Positions 37,356-56,000 of a stretch of 64,000 bases of DNA are shown here, piece after piece. The stretch's first letter is position 1. The number at the start of each line of letters is the position of its first letter. A program made the translations under genes and the position numbers. Location: contig NC_031476.1 in assembly GCF_000006565.2 (NCBI RefSeq), positions 2,380,458 to 2,444,457 on the forward strand. The letters run 5' to 3'. The notes beneath the pieces are model-generated. The model saw only the letters and a list, made by a program, of their open reading frames with translations. It was not told the DNA's origin and did not search any database. Origin of the DNA: Toxoplasma gondii ME49. Lineage: Eukaryota > Apicomplexa > Conoidasida > Eucoccidiorida > Sarcocystidae.

Positions 37356-40300
37356 GAATGAATGTATGTACTCTCTGTCTTCTCCCTGCGTATCCGATTC
37401 GATGCATGTATCCCTTTCAACGTCTCTTCTGTGCCGCGCCCTGTACGTTTCTTGAAAGCGACGGTCGTCTTCGCCTTCTGTTGTCTCTCGGTTGTTGCTT
37501 TTCACTCGTCTCTTTTACGTCCGTTTTCGCGACATTCCGAGGCTCGACATCTCCTTTCTCCGACAGCCTTGCGCGTCATGTTCCCCGTTCTCCTCGAACG
37601 CAGTTGCTTTTCACATCTCAAGCAGCCACTCTCGGCCCGGTGCTCTGTCGCAATTGTTTGCTTTGATTGAAGGCTTCCGCCGCTCACCAGCTTCGCAGCC
37701 TCGGCTTCTCCCTGAGCCTTGATGATCGTGCTCTTCTTCTCCTCAAGCGCCCTCAAAACGATGTACTTGCCTCGCTCGGCTTGCTGCTGCGCGACCTGCT
37801 TCGCCTCCACAGCCTTCTCGTACTCTGGGCCGAAGCTGAGGTGCGTCTGCAAAACGGCAAGAGCGAGAAACGTACAGGCCGGCGCATCCACGTTCCTTGC
37901 AGAGTCGTCTCCGCGCCACTGTCTCTTCTCCCGCTTTTCTGCACAAGTCGCCGAGAGACGTTCTCTACCGCTCCCGAAACCACGACGCAGTGCCGCGCGC
38001 CGCTGCCGCTGCGTCGAGTGGAAGAGCAGCGCCTCTCGCAGGCGCTTGCTCACACACAAACGCTGCAAGACGCGAGCTTCAGAACAGTCACCTCAGCATC
38101 GCGAGGCCGCTTCGACGAAACCGTCGCCGAGAAAAATCCCGGAACTCCTGTCAACCAGTCTCCGCATCGCAGAGTCTCTTCCAGACCCCACACGAGGTTG
38201 GTTTCGCTTCTGACTTGAGCCTGAGAGACGGACGACTCGCGACTCTCTCCTGCTCTGTCCTGGTCGCGTTTCGGACTCTCAGAAATGTGATCAGCCCAAA
38301 GACGCATGCATGCCCAAACGCATGCACATACCCACGCATGCACGCACACATGAATCTACATGCATACATATATTTATATATATACATATATATATTTATT
38401 TATATATATATATATATATGCATACGCATGTAGATGCACATTTGAATATGCTTACATAGAGATGCGCAGACATATATAGATTTGCACGGACACAAATCTA
38501 TGCATGCAGATGCGCATGCATAGATGTGTGTATACGCATATCCGCACATGCGCTGATGGTTATACAGGCCGATGCCAACATTCAGATTTATCCGCCCACC
38601 GAGGTGGAGAGAACAGACAGTTTTGGCTATGAAGATCTTTGTCCTTCTTCCCTTGTGTATGCTTTGTGGTTTTTCTGCGAGTCTGGGTCTGGCTGCGATC
38701 TCGCGTTTTCCGCTTTTTGCTTACGAGCGAGACGTCGTCGAGGAGGATGTTGAAGTCTTTCGCGCGGTCCACGAGCTGGTCTCGGACGGCTCTGCTAACG
38801 ACTTCTCGCTGCGTGATGAGCTGCGAGGCATTGAACTGCGCGACAACGCTCTTCAAGACTTCGTTGATGATCGAGGGCAGAACTTTCTCGTCGTACTCCT
38901 TGCCCAGCAGACGGTAGGTCGTCGGCAGCTTTGGCACATCCGGCCGCGACAATACGCGGCATGTGATGTTCACCATTTGAAGATCTGAGCCAAACGCAAA
39001 ACACAGCCACTGCCTGTACGTTTATATGTCAACATGCATACATACATACATGCATACATATATACATATATATATGTATGTATATATATATATATATACA
39101 TATATGCATACACATATACATACATACATGCATACATATATACATATATATATGTATATATATATATACATATATGCATACATATATACATACATATATG
39201 CATACATATATACATACATATATACATACATATATGAATATATATATATATATATACATGTGCATATGTGTATGTGACAAAGGGAGGTGTGCTTGCCAAG
39301 AAGGCGAGAGACGATCTAAGAAAGAAAGACGCAGATACACGTAGAAAGATCGAGGTTGAGAGGGAGAGAGACAGAAAGATGGCGAGACAGCGAGAGAGAG
39401 AGAAATGAAGATGCGCTTCGCTCTGTCGCTGAGGACAAGGCGAAACGTCAAGTTGGCAGACCGTGAAGGCGGGCAAGGGAGAGAGAAAAAAACGCAAATG
39501 CTCACCACGGGATCCGGAGAGAGAGACGAGGGTGCGCGGCTTGGATCGTACGTCGTAGATGACAGGCCGCTCGACGAGAGGTATGCAGAAGTGAGTTCCC
39601 TCCGAGTAGACGCGGTCGAGGACTCCGTAAAAGCGGTTGTAAATAATTGCGCGGTGTCCAGGCTCGACTGAAAAAACGAGACGCAACGTCGGGGAAAATC
39701 GGAAAAGCGCGGACAGGCGAGACGAGACCGAGAACGCGAGCACACGAGAGATGAGAGGAGAGAGCACAAGAGGTTTGTCGAAGAACATTCACACCCAAGA
39801 ACGCTGATTCGAACGCAGCCCCTCTGAAGGCGAGATGCACAATCGGAAGAAAGAACAGACGAACTTCCACTCGACATCCGAATTTCCCTGCGCGCGCCTA
39901 CGAACGAAGCGCCGCAGACCCCAGACTTCGTTTTTTAGCTTCGTTGTGTCGAGTCACCACTGAGAAATCAGTGGAACGTCTCAAGTGGAACTTCACCTTT
40001 GTCCTTTCCCTGTCGGTTTCCTCTCTCATCCGTTCCTTCGAGAACAAACGTTTTCTATCTTGTGCGTCTCGGTCCTTCTGTCTCTTCTCGAGAGACGTGG
40101 ACCCAAGCGTTGCGACAAGAAGGTCAGTTATCCAACGAAAGAGAGGTCGACCGGTATGGAGCAAGAAAAGAGAAAAGTACTTGAAGAGAAGAAGGAAAAT
40201 GTCACCAAGAAACGGCGATAGGCGTAAAGGCGTACGGAGGACGAGCGCCGGTCCTTGTGTCTGCCTCTATACGGTTTTATGGGCATTGACCTTTCCTCGT

Positions 40301-40755
40301 GTGTGTGTCTCAGGGAATTTTTAAATTTCGACATCTTACGCCTCCTGTTCGGCCTCTTCCTCGTCGCAAAAACCTTTCTTCCTCCCTGGCCTTTTTGCCT
40401 ACGTCGGCTCCTCCCTATCCTCTGCTTCTCCCTTCTCCACCCTCCCCCCTGCCTCGCACTCGCGTTCTCTCTCTCTTTGCCAGTCTCGCGCGTTTTCTCT
40501 CTCTTTGCCAGTCTCGCGCGTTTTCTCTCTCTTTGCCAGTCTCGCGCGTTCTCTCTCTCTTTGCCAGTCTCGTGCGTTCTCTCTCTCTTTGCCAGTCTCG
40601 CGCGTTTTCTCCTGGCGCCTGGCCTGTCTCTGCCTCTGTCGTCGCTCACCGTTGTACAGAGAATAGTTGAAGAGGCCAATGCCACCGGCCGCCGTGGCGA
40701 GGGCAGCGGCGCCGAGGCCGCCGAGCCTTTTGAGGACGTTGGGGTCGACGTTCAT
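36877..40755 (-). CDS. PHB2: Prohibitin 2, mitochondrial inner-membrane scaffold protein
   Basis: Forms ring complexes with prohibitin 1 in the mitochondrial inner membrane, where they support membrane architecture and protease control. Exons in transcription order: 40755-40650, 39667-39506, 38984-38725, 37846-37688, 37020-36877; all phases agree and give 276 residues, near the usual 270-300. An N-terminal hydrophobic anchor lies at about residues 12-32 (rich in Gly, Ala and Leu). The band-7/PHB domain follows ([63 protein letters not shown]). Next is the coiled coil ([28 protein letters not shown]) and a C-terminus [15 protein letters not shown] that fits PHB2 better than PHB1. No cleavable presequence is evident, as is usual for the family. 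Divergently paired with IMPDH. Confidence 0.96.
38300..38530. repeat. Cluster of GCATGC/TGCATG motifs plus TA tract
   Basis: Palindromic GCATGC and TGCATG words recur at short spacing around a TA tract (38364-38420), in prohibitin 2 intron 3. This word is a known ApiAP2-type binding sequence, but here it could be simple repeat. Confidence 0.7.
39038..39260. repeat. (CATA)n/(TA)n array in prohibitin 2 intron 2
   Basis: About 220 bp of mixed CATACATATA and TATATACA repeats. Confidence 0.95.
40464..40612. repeat. 28-bp minisatellite, five copies, in prohibitin 2 intron 1
   Basis: Copies of TTTGCCAGTCTCGCGCG plus a CT-rich spacer start at 40476, 40504, 40532, 40560 and 40588, an exact 28-bp period. 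On the sense (minus) strand each copy contains CGCGCGAGACTGGCAAAG. Confidence 0.95.
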
Positions 40756-42180
40756 TGCGGTTTCTCGCGCGTTCTGCGCAGCGGCGACTCGGCCGGAGAA
40801 GCGACAGCTACGTCGTGGACGGGACCAGACGGAGGGGAGAGGCCGAGAAGCAGCCGAGCCTGAGGACGCGGAGGAGGCGGAGGCGGAGGAGGAGAGACGT
40901 ACCAACAGCGGTGGAGGCTGGAGTCTCTGCTTCTCCGGCCGTCGAAGGAGAAAGAGAGTTTGGAGGGGAGGAAAGAAGGATCGGCGAACGCAGTCGCAGA
41001 GAGAGAAGAAGTCTGTCTCCGGAAGCGTAAAGGCGTCCAGGGCGGGAAACGTTCGAAAAGAGAGCTTGCGTCCAGAGAGAAAGAGGGATGCTGGCCCTCG
41101 AGAGCAAGACGCGGAAGACTGGCGTGGAAGAAGGCGTCGGGTTGGCAGACTGGCTTCTGCCTCCTCAGGAAAGAGGACAGCGCCAAGGAGGAGACTTTTC
41201 GGGGGAAAACGGGGAGCTTTTGCAGAGAAAAGAAGAAAGAGAAGACAGGGAGAGGCGAAGCGCCTTTTCGCGTAGTGCTTTGCTCGGTCAAGGCCGCCGC
41301 AAGCCTGGCGGGAGACGCAAAGAGGCCGTCGGAGCGGGGGCTGAGATACAGTCGCGGAGAGGCAGGGAAGAAGAGAGAAAACGAGGCGTTTCACAGAGAG
41401 AAAAGAGGACGAGAAGAAGGTCGCTTCCCACACAACTGTGTTCACCGCGTCACCCTGCGACAAGCGTCGCGGCGAACTGCGCGAGACAGGCGCTCAAAGT
41501 GCATGCAACGGAAGCTGCTAATAAAGTGAACTCCTCCTCTCTCTTGCTTGGCCTGTTTCCGTGGGGTACGTTTTCAGCAGACAAGCTCAGATGGCATCGA
41601 GAGGGCCCCGCGCCGCGGACTCGACGATGCGGTCAAGTTCCCCCGCAGCTTTTTTCGTTTTTTTTCGTTTTTTTTCGTTTTTTTTTCGATTCTGCGCGTT
41701 TCTTGCGACAGAACAACTCCCCGCCGAGGTGTGTATGTGTGTATGTTCGCTTCGCCGAGCGCGTGATGCCTCGCGTTTCTTGAGCCGAGAGAGGCACGAG
41801 ACTTCCTCCTGCTGTGCACCCGCGCGCGGGCGTTTTGACGCTGAAACTCTCTCCTCCCGCAGGTCTGCGTCTCTCGGCTGCTTTTCTCATCGAGCGTCGA
41901 CGAACCGTGAGCTGCGTCTTCGCTCATTTCTCCCCCGTCCTCACTTTCCGCCGTTCCCTTCAGAGAAGATCCACCTCCGTGAGGTCGGGACTCTTCAATC
42001 GCTTTCTTACAGCTGGGCGCCCGCGAAACTCTGCCTCCTCCTCTCGACCGAGACCGCGCGACTTCACACTCGAGCAGCGCGCCTGCGTCGTTTTTGCCTC
42101 GTGGCTGTTTGGCTTGTGGGTGTCTTTCCAGTTCCCCTTTTTATATTTCTTCTTCCGTTGCACTTCCCCAGCGAAACAAA
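40756..42180. promoter_or_regulatory. Shared divergent promoter region, prohibitin 2 / IMPDH
   Basis: These 1.4 kb separate the two start codons. Both leaders are pyrimidine-rich on their sense strands. The minus-strand frame is open far upstream of the prohibitin start, but I keep the ATG that directly precedes the family-like N-terminus. The start context of IMPDH is AAAATGG. No TATA box is convincing; promoters in this group normally lack one. A phased T-tract element lies near the middle-right. Confidence 0.65.
41650..41688. promoter_or_regulatory. Phased T-tract element (possible bent or nucleosome-free DNA)
   Basis: Four T runs of 6, 8, 8 and 9 bases, each followed by CG, repeat with an exact 10-bp period. 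Helically phased A/T tracts are known to curve DNA and resist nucleosomes; a role here is inference. Confidence 0.6.
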
Positions 42181-47338
<5,158 letters not shown>

Positions 47339-48459
47339 GCGTCGCTCGCGTTCGCTTGCCACTGCCTTCTCGCTTCGATTTCCAGCTCTCTGCAAGCGCG
47401 CGCAAAAGAGAGAGAGACACAGAGAAAGAGACAGAGAGACAGAGAGAGAGAGACAGAGAGACGAACGCCGTGGCTGCGGCAGGAGACAGCGGCGCAGTGT
47501 GGCCGATGTCGGGGAATCACAAGCGAGAACAAAACGAACAGGAGACAGGAAGCTTCGAGAACAGGGAGTGGGTTTGGAGTCCACTCTGCACGGAGGGGGT
47601 GGCGACTGTCGGCTTCTTCGTCCACATTTTTTTCTGTCTGCATGCGTTTGAGTTTTTCCACGTTCCTTGCCGATGTCCGCACCAACCTGGTGTCGTAGGG
47701 CGCTGAACGTCGGCAGGTCGTCGAGTGTGCATTTTTCAGGAGCACAGCGAGGCTGTGGCCTCGTGCCTCTTTCTCGAAGGAAGGCGACGACGCCTTCAAC
47801 AACGCGTCCACTTGAATCTTAGAAAGCGTGAAGCAAGTTGAAGGCAATCCAAAGCCAGTACATGGCCGTACGCGTAGTCTTCGTTTGAAGTCGGGAACGG
47901 TTGGTTGGACTGAAAGATTTATTCAGCCATTCGATCACCAGCGACTACCTTGTTTTGACGGCGTACCGAGTCTGGTTGCTGGCACCACTCACGCATTCGT
48001 AGAAGACATGTCAAACGAGTGTAATGCAACTTCTGCTAGGATGTCTCTGTTCCTGCACGTTTTTGGGGAATACAGGTCTGACTCTCGCGGACCATTGTCA
48101 CATCAGAATATCTGCCGATACGGTGACCATTACAGCACAGCGTCTCGCTGTCGCATGTGACGCACAAACCACGAAGAAACGCGAGTCTCTGTCTTCGTCT
48201 CGGTCAAAAACCAGAGACGTCCGGAGACGATGACTCTCGCTAAACCTACCACTCAACCACTGGCTTCTTCCCTTCGTACTGATCTACCTGCATACATGAA
48301 TACTCACGCATACATATATATATATATATATACATATTTATATATTTATATATTTAGATAAATATTGGAGTGAGTCTTTTACAAGAGATGTAGGGAAATT
48401 GCAACACCTACAGAGCGAGCCACACACCTGTACGTTTCCTCATCCACTGACGCAACTGA

Positions 48460-48491
<32 letters not shown>

Positions 48492-50098
48492 ACGTTAGCA
48501 GGAACTGTATTTTTAAGGCGATCGGTCGTTGCCATTCTTGTTTCTGTTTGGAAGTGATGTGTGGAGGAAGTTCGACACCGCGCGCACCGAAACGCGATGT
48601 CTCGAGGCAGACATCTACCGAAAGAGAAAGACAGAGAGAGGCGCCTGGACACCGCGTGTCTCCTGAGGAAGTAAATCTGCGCATGAGGCGCTTGTGAAGG
48701 AGAGAGCTGGGAGGATGGCAGGGAGGCGCTTGTGAAGGAGAGAGCTGGGAGGATGGCAGGGAGGCGTTTGTGGCGTGGAGTGTTTGCGAAGCTCAGATGG
48801 TTAGGTCACAAAGGTCTAATCTCCATCACTGAAGAAAAGAGGAAGAAGAGCGACAAGGCGAAGCACGGAGTGAAAGCAAAACAGGAGAATGGAGAGAGCG
48901 ACGGCAGGGATGCGACGACGAGCGGTCGAGGATAACGTCAAAGCAGACGGAGGGGCGGCAACAGGAGACAGGCGTCCAAGAAACAAGAGAAAGCGAGGGA
49001 GAACAAGCAAAGAGAAACACAGGGTGTTTTCCTTGCGTGCATTGAGTCCAGTGGGTCGCGTTGTCGTTGTGGCAGTCGCGGTTGTGAGGTTTTCTTTTCC
49101 AGGAGAAAAACTTCTATTCCTTCAATCTGTCTACACGCCGTCTCGAGAGAGAAGGCTCCTCTAACGGACTGTGCGTGGCTGCGCGGGTGCAAAGAGGCGG
49201 CCAGAAGGCAGGCGGCAGTCGAGAGATGCAACCAAAAAAAATTGACCGAGTTCTCTCTCCACAAGAGAACACAGTTCCTTTCAACGACTGAGGCAAAAGC
49301 TGCAGTGAACTGTGGCGAGACACCTGCGTACGGCGCACACACAATCCTGTGAGACGGCGGAGATGAGTCTCCACGCAAGTCTGAGTGGGTGGCCTCTCGG
49401 ATCGGCGGCATCTCATCGCGAAAAAGAAACAGAAATCTTCCCCGAAGATGTCCTTTCCGGGAGACACGGGCCGCGGCCAAGGCAGCGCATGCAGAATCGT
49501 CTCGACGCAACGCGAAGCTCGAAACCACACAAACGGCACAAAGAGAGGTCACTCCACACGGAAGAAAAAGACAAAGACACACGGTGCGCGGGCCTGAAGC
49601 GAACAGAGGACCTCCTCGGGGTCCTTCATCTCTGCTCACGCAAATTCTTCTCTAAAGCTGCTTCCTCCACTCTCCCCGACTCCTCCCCTCTCTGCAACTT
49701 CTCTCTCCTCTGCCTACGCCTCTTCCCTCTTCCGGCAATCCCCTTCCCTCCCGCCTGCAGCCTCCAGCTCGGGCGTTCACTCCTAGTAAAGCGCCTCGAG
49801 CCCTCCTTCGCATCGTCCTCTCTTTTTCTTGTCTCTTTTCCTTGTCTCTTTCCCCGCCCTATGCTCAGAGACCGTCAGGCGTCGAATCGCATGTCCGACC
49901 GGTCCAGCTCTCGTACTACCTCCCCCCTCCCCCCGGCGAGGCGTCTCGTCTGTTTCTCCTCTCCTTCATCGCCTTCGCAGGCCGGCAAGTGCTCCTCTTC
50001 ACTATCGCTCTTCACAAGTCTGTGTTTGCGATTCGGTTCTCCGGTTGCACATGCAAAAGACGCGACTCCAGAGAACGACTCAGGGCACTGTGAATCAG
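47339..50098. other. Convergent intergenic region (IMPDH and AP2 3' ends)
   Basis: Both 3' UTRs lie here and I see no gene. A GA-rich run is at 47410-47462, TA arrays are at 48313-48362 and 48460-48484 (the last TA arrays in the window), and a 38-bp duplication is at 48691-48766. Confidence 0.6.
48691..48766. repeat. 38-bp perfect tandem duplication
   Basis: Two adjacent identical 38-bp copies, each starting CTTGTGAAGGAGAGAGCTGG. Confidence 0.93.
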
Positions 50099-53000
50099 CT
50101 ACTGTCCTTGGTGCTGCTGGAGCTTCTGCTGCTGTTGCTGGGCAGCTGCGACTTGCTGCTGAAAGCGGAGACTCTGAAGCTGCGCAGCGGCCTGGCCCGA
50201 AGGCCCTCCCGGGAGACAGTGTGGGGTGGGGTGCCCCGCGCCTGCGAAGAAGACCGAGCCGTCCGCCCCTCTGAGGGGCCCCGGGCCCGCGAGGCCCACG
50301 CCGCCTGCGTTCCGCGCCGCAGAGGAAGCGACTGCGGCGGCAGCGAGCAACTGCTCTTGCTGCAGTCTCTGTTGGAGGTGAGGTCTGTTGTCCAGGCTTC
50401 CAGGAAGAAGGAACGGAGCTCGCTCGCCGGCCTGTACATTCGGACTTGGGCTTCCACGTCCCCCTAGGGCGCCTCCCCCGGACAGACTTAGCGGCGGCAG
50501 CCGCGCGCGGGGACCTGCCGGGGGCGCGGCCTCGCCATCCGGTTCAGGACCGCCCCCGGCGCCGTCAGCTCCACCTGGCGGTCCCTGGGAGGCCCGGACG
50601 CCCTGGGCCTCGAGGCCCTGCTGAAGGTGAAGGCCCTGGCGAAGCTGCTGCTGGAAGTGGGCGAGCGCCTGCTTGGCTCTGAGGGCGGAAAGCGTTTCCG
50701 GAGATGCCGCCGACAAAGCGGGGGACAGCGAAGGCGACGACGTCGCGAGAAGACCCCGAGCCGGTGCCGGACCAGAGGCCGCAGCCTCGCCTTCGCCCTC
50801 TCTGCCGAGGCCTCCTCCGGCAGGTGTCGGCAGCCGCGACGCCGAGGCCAGCAAGGCCCGCTGCTGCATTTGTCTCTGCAGCTCTTGCTGTCTCTGAAAG
50901 GCCGCCGCCGCAGCCGCGAGGCACACCTGCTGTTGCGGATTTTGTGCAAGTCGCGCCAGGAGAGGACTGGACGAGAGACCCACGGAGCTCGAGGCCCCAG
51001 ACAAGCCGGCAGGCGGACCCTGGGCCGCGGGGCCCCCCGCCGGCGCGCCGCCGCGACTGGCTGCCGCGGCCAACGCACTCGCGACCAGAGCCGTCATGGC
51101 CTGTTGAGAAGAAGGAGACAGCGGCGTGCCTTGCGCTCGTCGCTGGAGCACGAGGTTCAAAGCGGAGGCCGCCGCTGGGTTCAGCAGCGGGGCATGGGCC
51201 CCCGGCGGGAGGCCCACCACACCGCCCTGGAGAAGTCCCTGCGCCGGCGGCGCCCCCGGCTCGGGCGCCTGAGGCTGTCCCGCCGGAGACAGCGCGCGAG
51301 GCACCGGGGTCGCCCCGCTGTCCTTTCGTGGGGACATCAGCAACTCCGCGGAAGCCGCCTGGCCTCGCTCGGCAGGCGGTCGAAACGCCAGCGAGGCCCC
51401 AGACCCGCCTGGAGGTGCACCTTCAGATCCCCCGCGGGGCCCGAGCCGACCCCCCCGCGCAGGCCCCATTTCCGGCGCCGGCTTGGGCTCCCCCCGGCCA
51501 GCGCCCGCGCGGCCGCCGCGGCCGCCGTCGCCTGGGCCCTGGCGTGGGCGCCGCCGCGAGCCGCCGCGACGGCCCTTCGCCAGGCCCTCGCGAGGCGAGG
51601 CAGACGTCGGCGACGAAGCTGCGACAGACGGAGACGCAGCGAGAGCGGGAAGCTGCGGCTTTTCTTCCTGCTGCTGGCCTCCCCCCCCGCGGTCATCGGT
51701 TGCAGGCCCACTTGCGTTGTCCTCGCTACTCAAGGAGTCGCTTGAGCTGCTCGACTCGGAGCTCGAGTCCGAGTCGCTGCTGTCGCTGCTGCTGTCGGAG
51801 CTGCTCTCATCTCGGTCTGCGCTCTCCTCGCGATCGCGTTGGACTCCAGATGCGCCCCGGCCGGGCCCGCGGGCCCCGTGCGGGGGCCCATCGCGCTGTC
51901 CCTGGAGTTTGTCTGCAGCCAGAGAAGCTTGAGCGGCGGCCGTGGTCGAGATGAGGTCCGCAGCGACGGCGGCAAGGCGCGCCGCCGCGCTCTCTCTACC
52001 GCCGCGTCGGCCGGTCGCGAGGCGTCTCTTTCTCTTCGCAGTCTCTTCGTCGGACTCGTGCTTCATGCCCTCGGATGCGCCCGCCTCTGTGTTTGGATCG
52101 CGCTTTCGCCTTCGCCGGCCGTCCTCCGCGCCCACACTCCCAGCGCTCCCCGTCGACAGGCGACCGCCACGCGAGCCGCGACCCCCGCGCCCAGAAGCCG
52201 CAGCGAGCGCGAGGACTTCCAGAGACACCAGCGGCGCATCTCCGTCACGGGCGCCTAAGGCGCCCGCGAGGAGCCCCGACTCGGAGGTGAAGATCGACGG
52301 TGGCGATGGCGGTGGCTCAATGATGAAGGGCAGAGGCGCGTTCGTGAGCAGGGCGTGGTGGACGCGGGCCTCCAGCTCTGCAGTCTCGTGCAGAAGCTTC
52401 TGTACCTCTTGAAACTGAAAGCAAATGTCGTCAAAATCCAGCTCGGAGGGGTCAAAGAAAGACCCCGGCGCCGGCGGCTTCGCCTGGCTTGCCTCACCCG
52501 AAGACAGCCCAGAAGACGTCCCCTCACCCTCCGCAGGTCCGCCTTCGTGTATCTTCGTGTCTCCCTCTCTCTCGCTCGCACCTTCCGCATTCTCCGCCCC
52601 CGCGCCGGGCTTGCTCACGGCGCGTCTGCGTCGAAGTTTCTCGGCGAGCGGTCCGTAGACGTCGTCCAGTTTCTTCTTCAGATGCAGGGCGAGGAGGCGG
52701 CCTGTTTCGATGCCGAACTGGTGACACAGAAATGGCTTCACAACTTGCAGAGTCACTCCGCGAGGCCTCCGACCGGGCTCCGGCACACTGTTGCCGCTGT
52801 CTCCGGCCTCCGGCTCGCTCAAGAGCCACTCGACGCGCCAGACGCCGCCGCGGGTTTTGTCCGCCCCGCGGGTCTGCACGAAGCGCACTAGAGGCAGGCC
52901 CGCGAGAGTGGCGGGCCCCTCGCGGGTCTTCACGCGTCCTGTGGCCTCGGCGGCGCGCCGGTAGATCTCGGCGAGGCGTCGGGCCTCCTCGAAGCCGAAC

Positions 53001-56000
53001 TTCTTCTCCTGGAAGGCCTTCACGGCTACCTTCCCCGTCACTGCGTCCGTCCACCGACACACCCACGCCCGCTCGCGCTTGCTGTAGTGAATGCCCTTGG
53101 CGGTCGTCAAGCCGACCGCGGCAAGGTCCCCAAGTCGCCTCGCCTCCTCCTTCCGCTCGGGGCCTTCGTCGTCGGCCCCCTGGGCTGCAGCGACCTCTGC
53201 AGCGACCGCCTCGGCCGCGGCCGCCGCGTTGGCCGCGAGGGCCGCGCGGCGCTGCGCCGCCGCCTGAACGTCCATCGGGGAGATTTCGACGTCTGCGAGA
53301 AAGTCGGAAACCTGGAGGCAGCGGACCCCCGCTGCCGCCGCCGCTTGCATCGCAGCCACAGCGGCTTGTTCGGCTTCCCGAGACCCCTCAGAGGCGTCCT
53401 GAGGCGAGGCCTCCTTCCTGCGGGTCCCAGGACCCGCCGGCGGCCAGCCGCGGCGCGAGCGCGCCCCGAGCGTGGGCGCGGCGTCGACGAGGCCCATCGG
53501 CTGGGAGGACGCGGAGTTACGGAGGGACTCTCCGAGGTCGAGGGAGCCAGGGACGGCCGCGAGGCGACCACGCGTGGACTTCCGCAGGTACGCACCAAGG
53601 AGGCGCGAGAGATCTGGGTGAAGGACAACGTCCTCCACAGGAGGCAGCGACGCCTCCGAAACCCCCAACTCGAGCTGGAGGTCGCGCGACGCCTTCAGAG
53701 CCGCGCCGCGCGCCCCCTCCCACCCGAGCGCGCTAACGGCGAAAATTTCAACGGGCCTCGCGGCGACCGTCGCGATCTTCTCAGGGGCCGCCAGCTGCCC
53801 CGTGAGGCGCGGCTTCTTCTCGCCCGTGGAGGATGTGCTCTGGGGGTCCGCGTCCTCTTTGGCTTCTGGCTGTCCAGCGTCGGCTGCCGGGTCGGCGGAG
53901 GGTCCCTTCTCCCACTGCGACTCCTCGGGCTCCGCCCTCAACTTCTTCAGCACCGCCTCCACGACGACCGCAGGCTGGAGGCGCCAGGCGGCATGTTTCC
54001 GGTCGAAGGAGACACCGAGATGGACCGTGTCTTTGTCAGGTTCGAGGTATTCGCGAACGAGGTCGGCCTCCATGTCTCTTTGGGCGGCGATGGCGCTACG
54101 TCTCGCCGCCTCGACCCCCCCCAAAGCCACCGCTGAAAAGCTCTTCACCACCTTCTCTCCGCGAAGGTTTAGCATTTCCACGTTCCACCTTTGCGTCTGC
54201 GAGTCGTAGGACAGGTCAATCGAGGAAGCGCCAGAGACCCCAGGCTCGAGTTCCTCTTCGTCCAACGCATACAGACGGTCTTCGTTTTTCTCTCGCTTCG
54301 CGTGAAGCCCAGCGGCCAAGCGAGAGTGCGGTAGGCGCCAGAGAGTCTCTCCCTCCAAGGCCCCCAGGCCCTCCTCGGCGCCCTCTTCGCCCTCATCTGG
54401 GAACCCCGAGAGGCCCGATGCGTACGGCGACAGGCCCGAGGCCCCACTGCCCTCGGGTCCGCTACCCTCGAGCTCGCCCCCCTCAGGCCCGGCGGCGTCG
54501 CCCTCGAGCGACGCGAGGGCGCGACGCCCGGGCGAGAGGTCCAGGGCCTTGACGCAGTGGCCCGCGCCCTTGGCTGGACCCCAGGTGTCGGGGCTTCCTC
54601 CGGCGAGACGATTTTGCGAAAGCTTCAAGAAGTGATGGAGGGCAGAGGACGTAGTCCCCACAGCACCGCCGGCGCCTGCGTTGCCTGCGCCGCTGCGCTT
54701 CCCCACCGACAGCGAGTGTGAGTACGGTGTGTGGCGATGGGAGGGAAGCGCCCCCAGGTGAAGCCCTGCCTCACCCTTCTTCGCGGGCCCCGCGCCGGTC
54801 CGCCCGGCCGCGAGACTCGCCGCGCCCCTGTCTTTCCCGAGGCGCGAGCCCCCCGCAGCGACCATCATCAGAGCCTCGCGACTCGCTGTCTCCTTCCGCT
54901 CCTGCTCCGTGCGCCAGAGCTTGAGGAGCTTCGTCCGGCGCCAGTGCTCGGCCATCGCCCTAGCCTGCGCGAAGCCGAAGCGCGAGACCGAGAAGCTTCG
55001 TGAGAGGAGTCGGTCGGAGCCGCCCACGCCCCAGGACGCGACCCATTTTCCGCCGCCGAACGAGAGACAGTAGGCGGACTGCTGCAGGAAGACACTCCCC
55101 GGTACGCGTTTGTCCAACTCGAGAATGCCCTGAAGTTCATGTTCCTCCAGGTCTGCCTCGCCAGGCAACACGATTCCGCCTGCACCGCGTGCGAAAAACG
55201 ACGCGAGCGAGGCCCCACTCGACGGCGCCGTCGCCCGTCGGCTCGGAGACACTGAGACCCCGCCATCCTCGGGCCGCCGCGCCTGGTAGAGAGGCGCGGG
55301 GCCGCGCCCCTCGGGGGTCGTCGGCGCGAGGCCCCCAGGCGCGCCCTGAGAGCCCGCGAAGCCCTGGGCGAAAGGCGAGCCCCGGCCCCGACCGCGCCCG
55401 GAAGCGAACGCGCGTGTCGAGTCGCGGGCCTCAACCGCGACCGCCCGCGGGACGTCGCCGCCCATCACCTGGAGCTCCAGAGCCTTGGCGCGCATCGCCG
55501 TTTCCGCTTTCTCGCGGGCCACGGCTTCGCCGTAGCGCGCAATCGGATACGCCTTGAAGACGGCGCGGCCGCCGCTCTGTCGCCACCAGGCTTTCCAGGA
55601 ATTCGTCGCCTCGTCGAACTTCACGCCCGCCTGCCAGGCACCGGCCCGGTCGCCCGCCCCCGGCTGAGGCTCCTCGGCCGCGCAGCCCCCGCCCTGTGAA
55701 GCAGGGCGCGTCCCCAGGCCGCGTCGGCCGCAGAGGTTCCCGTCCGACAGCGTCCCCTCCCCGCCCTCGTCAGGTCCGCCGCTGTCGGACCAGGAGAGGG
55801 CGACTGGCGTGGCGCGCGCGGGGCCGGCGGCGCGGGTCCCGGCTTGGTCCGCGGCCCCCGAGTCCCGCTCGAAGACCACCGGATTTTGGTCGCCCTCGGA
55901 AATGACCATCTCCAGGCTGCGGTTGTAAGTCTCGTGACCCTGCGCGAGCAGCGCCTCGGCCTGCTGAAGGCGGAAGCGAATGGCGAGCTCCCGCGCCTTC

